Shown: positions 14,968-20,220 of the stretch, in pieces
Layout of the letters: every line of letters starts with the position of its first letter
How positions within the stretch are numbered: the stretch's first letter is position 1
Assembly (NCBI GenBank): GCA_009919985.1
Contig: RGAX01000025.1
Span: 1 to 20,220, forward strand
Source: Opitutaceae bacterium
GTDB taxonomy: Bacteria > Verrucomicrobiota > Verrucomicrobiia > Opitutales > Opitutaceae
Direction: 5' to 3'
Length of the DNA: 20,220 bases
The notes under the pieces: generated by a model
Told to the model about the DNA's origin: nothing
What the model saw: only the letters and a program-made list of their open reading frames with translations
Databases searched by the model: none
Made by a program: the position numbers and the translations under genes

Positions 14968-16371
14968 TTAGCGATGAACCGAAGGTGCTGGCAAGGGCCA
15001 GAGGCCCATGGCGGTCAAACGCGGGGCGAGTCCGTGAATTTTAACGAGCTCGGCGACTTCCACAGGTGAAGAACGGGTAGCGCTGAGCGCGGGTTCATCG
15101 GCGAGAAAAAGCGTGAGCGCGCCGATAGTAGCGGAGGACTCAGCGAGAAGCTTCGGGTCGCTCTTGTCGAAGGTGTCGGCGACATCGTGGTAGTAGCGGT
15201 TAACCTCGCGATCGATGAAGGCACCAAAGGTAATGACGTTGACGCCGTCGAGTTGGTAAGGCGTGTGATCGCTGGCTAGCCATGCGACGTTTTTGACGCC
15301 CTCGCGAAGGCGCTCGACCGGCATCGTGGCGGCGAAACGCGTCAGCAGGGGCACCAGCGCAGCGGCGCCACAGGCATTCACCGACAACGGATAACCGACC
15401 ATGTCGAGATTCACCATTGCAGCGATTGGCTCGGTGCGGGCGACGGAGGACGCATGACGCGAACCCCAGAGGCCTTGTTCTTCGCCATTGTACCAGATAA
15501 GTTCAATGGGGCGCAGGCGATCGGCGGGATGGGCCGCGAGGTATTTGGCTATAGTGAAGAGTTGGGCTAGTCCGATACCGTTATCCATCGCGCCTTGACC
15601 GAGATCCCAAGAATCAAAGTGAGCACCGATTACGATTTTTTCCGTGATGCGACCTGGAAAACGCACGATCAAGTTGGTGGTTTCGATGCTCGCACAATGA
15701 GAGCGCGTATGCAGACGAACGCGGACGTTTTGGCCGCGAGCGAGGAGTCGGCCCATCCAGCGGCCTTCTTCTTGCGCGATACTGTAGACGGGGATCTTAA
15801 CGGGTTCGCCACTGAAGGCGCCGGTGCGAGCGAGAAGTTGGCCGCCGGCTTCGCGATTTATAAAAAGCACACCAAGCATGCCGCGCTCCACGGCGGCTTT
15901 TTCGTAAAGACCGCGGGGGACGGTGGTATTGGCGGCGAGTAGACCGACTTTCCCCCGCACTTCAATCTTAGCGAAATCTTCGTCTCGACCCTGGCCGATA
16001 TCAACCACGTCGGCCTCGAACGGCGCGTGAGCTTGCGTGTAAGAGAGCGCGGCAACACGTAGGCGGCGGGGCGCGGGCAAGGGCGCGAGCAGCGTGACTT
16101 CGTCGTCACCGCGCACCCAACCAGGCATAGTGAAATTCTGCCGCTCCGGCTTTAAGCCGAGCGCGCGGAGCTCGTTGACGAGTGCCTCCATCGCCGCGCG
16201 GCTGGCGGGGCTACCGGTGAGTCGACCACCGAAATCGTCGCAGAGTCGGCCGAGTAATTCGTAGCCCGAGCGGTCCGCGAGGAGTTCGGTTACGGCAGGA
16301 AGCGGCGCGGGTTGAGCGCAGAGCACCGAGACAGCGGCAATAACAACAGCGAGGACGCGGAAGTAATTCAT
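14968..16371 (-). CDS. Exported M28-family zinc metallopeptidase
   Basis: The 467-residue protein has a signal peptide (about residues 1-19, ending AVSVLCAQ), a PA-like insert domain (about 110-225) and a C-terminal M28 catalytic domain. Likely zinc ligands and catalytic residues are visible: His251 and Asp253 (GAHFDSWD), Asp263 (AMDNG), Glu297/Glu298 (NGEEQG), Asp323 (NLDMVGY) and His395 (YYHDVADT). The layout and the CDDFGGRLTGSP start match the carboxypeptidase Q/aminopeptidase branch of M28, which removes single residues from peptides outside the cytoplasm. All metal ligands are present, so it is probably active. It is the third gene of the operon, 30 bases after the toroid-like gene, and is followed by the symporter, which suggests use of the freed small products. 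Confidence 0.9.
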   Translation of the reverse strand: MNYFRVLAVVIAAVSVLCAQPAPLPAVTELLADRSGYELLGRLCDDFGGRLTGSPASRAAMEALVNELRALGLKPERQNFTMPGWVRGDDEVTLLAPLPAPRRLRVAALSYTQAHAPFEADVVDIGQGRDEDFAKIEVRGKVGLLAANTTVPRGLYEKAAVERGMLGVLFINREAGGQLLARTGAFSGEPVKIPVYSIAQEEGRWMGRLLARGQNVRVRLHTRSHCASIETTNLIVRFPGRITEKIVIGAHFDSWDLGQGAMDNGIGLAQLFTIAKYLAAHPADRLRPIELIWYNGEEQGLWGSRHASSVARTEPIAAMVNLDMVGYPLSVNACGAAALVPLLTRFAATMPVERLREGVKNVAWLASDHTPYQLDGVNVITFGAFIDREVNRYYHDVADTFDKSDPKLLAESSATIGALTLFLADEPALSATRSSPVEVAELVKIHGLAPRLTAMGLWPLPAPSVHR

Positions 16372-16401
16372 GATGGAGTTTAAACGCGAGACAGGCGCGG
16401 T

Positions 16402-18288
16402 TTATTTGATGCGATCGGTCACGATGAGGGTATTGAAGTCGAGCACACGCTCGAGTTTGCCGTGAGTGATGGAGAGTTTCCGGCTGTTGAGTTCGGAATT
16501 AAGATATGGGCCTTCGAATAATTTCCACTTGGCGTAATCGATCGCACGACCGTCGACCGTCGGGACTTGGTCAAAAGTGAAGGCGAGTTTCTTACCGCGT
16601 AAGCTGGTGAATAGAACCGACGGTGTGGGCTCGAGGCGAAAAGTGAGCGAGAGTGCGTTGATCGCGGCCTTGAAGGCGGCGAAATCCTTGAATTCGCTGG
16701 CGCTCGCGGCCTGCACGATGGTGCCGTTTTTGAGGTGCGGGCTAACGAGCAAACGTCCGCCGAGGTCGCGGCGAACCTTGGCCCAACCGCTGGAATGATG
16801 TAGATATTTTTCCCAATGATAAGGTGCGAGCGGGCGATAGGCTAAATAAGTTTTTCCGCCTTGGGCGAAGATCCAGCCGGACGGATCTTCGCTGATGTTG
16901 ACGAGATCCTTTGAGAAGAAACCGTTGATATGCGGGAAGCGCGTATCGGCGGGAATATCGTAGAGGGCGATGACGGTATCGAGGTCTTGGCAGACGCGTT
17001 CGTAGGGCGAGCTGCCCATGATTTTATCGGGCGAATCGTAGGAGGGTTTGCCCTCGAAAGTGACGGCTTTGATCATCGGCTCGGGATACGTCACAAACAT
17101 GGATTCCATCGCCCACATGGATGAAAACGGATGCAGCGAGAACATCGTGTTATGTTTCCCGCGCGGATCCGCCTCCGCCCACGTCACGTCCCAAACGTGA
17201 GCTTGAATGACATCCATGAGGCCTCCCCGCGTCGAGCCGACGGCGTAATCACGACGCAGGTAGTTGGTCTTGTAGACGGGCGGAGAAAGTTCGTCGCTGT
17301 AACGCCAGAAACGGCGAACGCGCGCGCGGTCGCGTTGCAGGTAGTCGCCGGCGCGATCGGTCGCGATGCGGTAAATGACTTCGGGGACTTCGTAGTTGGC
17401 CGCGAGCGGGGCGAAATAAAGCCCCCAGCCGCCGTAGCCAGCCGTCGGCGGCGTGTTACCGAATAGCAGCCAGCTGAAATAGGAGGCCATCGCCTGCCAG
17501 CGTTCGATGGCGGAGCCTTCATCGGTGCGAGCGTTGGGGCCGCGCAGGACGCCGTTGAGGGTATTGGCGGCGAGCTCAGCGAAGAGCCAGTCGAGCATCA
17601 TGGCGCCGCGTTTTTTCATCACCGGATCTTTCGCCCAATTGGCGAGGAACTGCAGCGGAATTACATATTCACCGATGTAATGCGTGGGGTTGAATTCGCC
17701 TTGGCCGACGGTCGTAGCGAGATCCATCCAGTGAATCAGGTACGAGCGCGCCTCGGCGAGATTCTCGGAGGAGGATTTACCGGAATACCACGACTCCGCC
17801 GGTTCGTTGGGGTAGAGTTCGGCCATCAGATAAAGTGAAATATAATACATTGCCCAGTGGTTCTCGGTGTCGCCGCGCAGTTGCCGCGTCGTACGCCACG
17901 CCGTACGGATCGAGGCGAGAGCCTCCGAGGAGAGATGATCGCGGCCCAAATACGCGATACAGACTGTGGGGAACATCCAGAAAGGACCCGTGCCAGGGTC
18001 GCTCATCAGATTGATCACGCGCTGCGAACAGCCGAGTAAATCCTCCCGCAGTACAATCTTCGCCGCGATCATGGCTAAATCGAGTTTGGCAGGATCGTCG
18101 GTCTTAGCCTGGCCGCCATCGGCGGCCCAGTTAATGACTTCGTTGACGCGCGCGAGGTATTCAGCGCGACGCTTCGCCGGATCCAGCACCGGCGCGGTCG
18201 AGGGCGGAGGACCTTCAAAGGCTGGTTGCGCCGCGACGAAGAGGGCCGAAAAAGAAAAAATTAGAACAGAGGTAAAAGCGCGTTTCAT
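16402..18288 (-). CDS. Exported helical-toroid-like protein, family not recognised (possible polysaccharide lyase or hydrolase)
   Basis: Read from the ATG at 18288 (628 residues) because a clear signal peptide follows (MKRAFTSVLIFSFSALFVAA). The 59 residues encoded upstream to 18465 overlap the propeller gene and look non-coding. The first 400 residues are rich in paired amphipathic helices with aromatic and His positions typical of (alpha/alpha) toroid enzymes: ENHWAMYYISLYLMAELYP (142-160), THYIGEYVIPLQFL (202-215), YAVGSTRGGLMDVIQAHVWDVTW (348-370, aromatic-rich). The last 220 residues look beta-rich (for example GWIFAQGGKTYLAYRPL, 471-487). Helical toroid plus beta C-terminal part is the layout of heparinase II/III-like and alginate-lyase-like polysaccharide lyases, but I cannot name a family. 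Candidate active-site residues are Asn143, His144, Tyr148 and His203. It is the second gene of the operon, 20 bases after the propeller gene. Confidence 0.6.
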   Translation of the reverse strand: MKRAFTSVLIFSFSALFVAAQPAFEGPPPSTAPVLDPAKRRAEYLARVNEVINWAADGGQAKTDDPAKLDLAMIAAKIVLREDLLGCSQRVINLMSDPGTGPFWMFPTVCIAYLGRDHLSSEALASIRTAWRTTRQLRGDTENHWAMYYISLYLMAELYPNEPAESWYSGKSSSENLAEARSYLIHWMDLATTVGQGEFNPTHYIGEYVIPLQFLANWAKDPVMKKRGAMMLDWLFAELAANTLNGVLRGPNARTDEGSAIERWQAMASYFSWLLFGNTPPTAGYGGWGLYFAPLAANYEVPEVIYRIATDRAGDYLQRDRARVRRFWRYSDELSPPVYKTNYLRRDYAVGSTRGGLMDVIQAHVWDVTWAEADPRGKHNTMFSLHPFSSMWAMESMFVTYPEPMIKAVTFEGKPSYDSPDKIMGSSPYERVCQDLDTVIALYDIPADTRFPHINGFFSKDLVNISEDPSGWIFAQGGKTYLAYRPLAPYHWEKYLHHSSGWAKVRRDLGGRLLVSPHLKNGTIVQAASASEFKDFAAFKAAINALSLTFRLEPTPSVLFTSLRGKKLAFTFDQVPTVDGRAIDYAKWKLFEGPYLNSELNSRKLSITHGKLERVLDFNTLIVTDRIK

Positions 18289-18308
18289 AGCGAGAATAGT
18301 TCGAAGGA

Positions 18309-19322
18309 TTAATGAGCGCTCTTGGGCTGGATGAGGAATTTGTTCACCACCGATCCGGCCAGCGAATCGGGTTTCCACGTGCGCCCGAAGTCCGAGGAAA
18401 CGAAAAGTGTCTCGGCGACGACACTCGCGTAAAGTTGCCCGGTCGGATCGACACCGACGCGCCACACGCGATGCGGTGCGGGCAAACCGGCGTTGCGATC
18501 AATCCAAGTCTGACCGCCATCTTCGCTCGTCAACGCACCGAGACCCCAGCTGCCGATCGCGAGGCGCTGCGCGTTCGTGACATCGAACGTGATGTTATAA
18601 AGCGGATGCGTGGTCGGCACCGCGGCGAGCTGTTTCCACGACTGACCGCCGTCGACCGAGCGCCAAGCACCGGCGCTCTGCGTCACGGCCAGCCAGACGA
18701 GCGGATCATGCGGAGATTGTTGGATATCGAGGACCATTTCCTTCGTCGGTAAAACTTGGCGCCAATGGAGCGCGGCGTCTTCGGTGAGATAGACGCCGAG
18801 TTCACAACCAGCTAAAACGCGACCGGCCCGCGCGCGATCAATCTGGAGCACTTGCGTATATTTGCCGCGGGCGGGCAGACCGTTTTCGCGACGCACGAGT
18901 GTTTGCGCTCGGTCAGAGGAAAATGCGACGCCATCGGGTAGCGCCAAGTAAACGTGATCAGGGGCGTGCGGATCAACAGCGACATCGCGTGCCTCAGTGA
19001 TGGTCCAGTCGTTGCACATGCGCCAGAGTTTACCGCCGTCGAGGCTGCGCCAGAGCCCGTTGAGGCCCGTGGTGTAAATGACGTTGCGATCGCGTGGATC
19101 GAACGCGAGGGCGCTGATGCCCGTGTCATTGTAACCGAGGTGCTGCCACTCGCCCGCGGCGTCACGTTGAAAAATACCGTTAGTTGTGACGATTTTGGAG
19201 CCGATGACGTAGTTGCGATTGATATTAGCGCAGACAAAAAAATCGTAGGCAGGCGCAGCGGCCGCGAGAGTCCTCAGCGCCAAAAGACCGAAGAGAATGA
19301 AAGCTGAGATTTTCGTATTCAT
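18309..19322 (-). CDS. Exported BNR/Asp-box beta-propeller protein (sialidase/VPS10-like)
   Basis: The 337-residue protein has a signal peptide (about residues 1-23, ALRTLAAAAPA) and at least four Asp-box repeats, SLDGGKLW (93-100), SVDGGQSW (222-229), SEDGGQTW (266-273) and SSDFGRTW (309-316), spaced as blades of a beta-propeller. Such WD40/YVTN/BNR-like proteins are found in sialidases, xyloglucanases and photosystem factors. Here the Arg triad and FRIP motif of true sialidases are not evident, so a binding or scaffolding role at the cell surface is as likely as hydrolysis. It is the first gene of the five-gene minus-strand operon and is divergent from the RidA-like ORF across 86 bases, which must hold the operon promoter. 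No Shine-Dalgarno sequence precedes its ATG. Confidence 0.8.
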   Translation of the reverse strand: MNTKISAFILFGLLALRTLAAAAPAYDFFVCANINRNYVIGSKIVTTNGIFQRDAAGEWQHLGYNDTGISALAFDPRDRNVIYTTGLNGLWRSLDGGKLWRMCNDWTITEARDVAVDPHAPDHVYLALPDGVAFSSDRAQTLVRRENGLPARGKYTQVLQIDRARAGRVLAGCELGVYLTEDAALHWRQVLPTKEMVLDIQQSPHDPLVWLAVTQSAGAWRSVDGGQSWKQLAAVPTTHPLYNITFDVTNAQRLAIGSWGLGALTSEDGGQTWIDRNAGLPAPHRVWRVGVDPTGQLYASVVAETLFVSSDFGRTWKPDSLAGSVVNKFLIQPKSAH

Positions 19323-19408
19323 GAAAAAAAGGAAATGGATGGCGCAGAAAACTAGGTTCCGAGGTTGCGATGAGCGGAGAATTCGTCCGACGTGAGCAGA
19401 TAATTTTT

Positions 19409-20220
19409 ATGAAAACATTCCTGCGCCTTGGGTTGATCACGCTTTGCTCGTTCGTCGTTCTGAACGCAGCTGATGCTACTACGCCCGAGCAGAAACTTGC
19501 GGCGCTGGGGCTCAAGCTCCCGAGCGTACCAGCGGCAATCGCCAACTACGTACCCGCGGTGCGCAGCGGAAATCTGGTGTTTCTCGCCGGACAAATCGCG
19601 CGCGGCCCCGACGGAAAATTTCTCGCCGGTAAAGTCGGCCGCGAACTGAGCGAAGCACAGGGCGCCGACGTCGCGCGCACGTGTGCGCTGCAACTCATCG
19701 CGGTGTTGCAAGCCGAGGTCGGCGATCTCGCGCGCGTGAAACGCATCGTGAAGGTCACCGGTTTTGTGAATTGCACGGATGAATTCACCGCGCACGAGGC
19801 GCGCGTCTGCATCGCCGAGGGACAGATGCTCGCCGACCAGCGGCGGCCGCGCACCTTCAGTCCGGATCAGTATTTCAAGACGCAGGCCGAGATGGTCGAG
19901 CTGTTCGCCGACATTCCGCAGGCGCTGGCGAACACCTATGAGATCGCGCTGCGCTGCAATCTGTCGATCGAACTCGGCAAGAGCCGGCTGCCGTTGTTTC
20001 CGGTGCCCGAGGGCAAAACGCTCGACGATTTCCTGCGTGAACGCGCCAACGAGGGGTTGCAAACACGGCTCCTCCAGCTTTTTCCGGACGCGACCGAGCG
20101 GGCAACGCACCTTGCCGAATACGAGGCACGGCTCGAGTTCGAAATCAAGACCATCATCCAGATGGGCTTTCCGGGTTACTTTTTGATCGTCGCCGATTTC
20201 ATCAACTGGGCGAAGAACAA
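19409..20220 (+). CDS. In-frame chimeric ORF: exported RidA-family protein joined to internal DnaE fragment, open at window edge
   Basis: The ORF starts at ATG 19409 and has no stop before 20220 (270 codons visible). Residues 1-23 are a signal peptide (LGLITLCSFVVLNAADA). Residues 24-127 are a RidA/YjgF-type domain of the longer bacterial group (LAALGLKLP, AIANYVPAVRSGNLVFLAGQ, VKVTGFVNCTDEFT). RidA proteins deaminate reactive enamine/imine intermediates; an exported one is unusual. At about residue 126-129 the reading passes without a break into DnaE sequence, so the RidA C-terminal third with the catalytic-type Arg and Glu is missing. There is no Shine-Dalgarno sequence. The fused ORF is probably not a natural gene: it more likely marks a contig chimera, less likely a recombination event. 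RidA identity is firm for 19409-19790 only. Confidence 0.75.
   Translation, partial: MKTFLRLGLITLCSFVVLNAADATTPEQKLAALGLKLPSVPAAIANYVPAVRSGNLVFLAGQIARGPDGKFLAGKVGRELSEAQGADVARTCALQLIAVLQAEVGDLARVKRIVKVTGFVNCTDEFTAHEARVCIAEGQMLADQRRPRTFSPDQYFKTQAEMVELFADIPQALANTYEIALRCNLSIELGKSRLPLFPVPEGKTLDDFLRERANEGLQTRLLQLFPDATERATHLAEYEARLEFEIKTIIQMGFPGYFLIVADFINWAKN
19788..20220 (+). other. dnaE: Internal fragment of DNA polymerase III alpha subunit (proteobacterial-type DnaE)
   Basis: From about residue 127 of the chimeric ORF the translation matches DnaE. HEARVCIAEGQMLADQRRPR, SPDQYFKTQAEM, ELFADIPQALANTYEIALRC and INQMGFPGYFLIV-type IIQMGFPGYFLIVADFINW correspond to about residues 220-370 of E. coli DnaE, the region after the PHP domain leading into the palm. 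The HEARVCI form and spacing are those of beta/gammaproteobacterial DnaE rather than Verrucomicrobia. The PHP exonuclease-like domain that should precede it is absent. The segment runs off the window end, so its C-terminal state is unknown. Confidence 0.88.

Noticed and set aside
18289..18465. Longer start for the toroid-like protein
   Set aside because: The 59 Arg-rich residues come from the propeller gene in another frame; a good signal peptide starts at 18288.

Overview
The window looks like chromosome of a Verrucomicrobium, most likely Opitutales/Opitutaceae. This is inferred from gene style: large secreted propeller/cytochrome c proteins of the kind common in Verrucomicrobia and Planctomycetes, bacillithiol genes, lipocalin-like AttH/CrtC with a YbbP-type permease, and a near-total lack of Shine-Dalgarno motifs. 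No rRNA, tRNA, CRISPR array or insertion sequence was seen. No gene-free stretch exceeds 300 bases; the longest is about 215 bases (5770-5984).

Left part, + strand (1-3018): the tail of a GNAT acetyltransferase (1-144), then a three-gene low-molecular-weight thiol locus. It holds a compact 255-residue protein with the Rossmann-core motifs of the cysteine-adding enzyme BshC but only about half its length, then bshB1 and bshA. Together these could make bacillithiol from UDP-GlcNAc, malate and cysteine. Inverted repeats sit in the 158-base gap before bshB1.

Middle (3061-7265): a convergent 902-residue secreted protein with a DUF6797-like N-terminus, a beta-propeller and a C-terminal CoxB-like cytochrome c. 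Divergent from it is an MFS transporter.

Right-middle, minus strand (11808 down to 7281): an ABC ATPase, a double FtsX-domain permease and an AttH/CrtC-type lipocalin-like protein. Each is joined to the next by a 4-base ATGA overlap, so they form one translationally coupled operon.

Right, minus strand (19322 down to 11945): five genes with 20-30 base gaps. They encode an exported BNR/Asp-box propeller, an exported helical-toroid-like protein of unassigned family, an exported M28 metallopeptidase, a long sodium:solute symporter and a Tat-exported S51 (PepE-like) peptidase. The set reads as an uncharacterised operon for breaking down and taking up an extracellular substrate; the substrate is not determined by the sequence.

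Right end, + strand (19409-20220): an ORF open at the window edge that begins as an exported RidA-family protein. Near 19780-19795 it switches in frame to the interior of a proteobacterial-type DnaE (DNA polymerase III alpha), missing its PHP domain. This is either a contig chimera or an illegitimate recombination product, and everything right of about 19790 should be treated as possibly foreign to the rest of the window.
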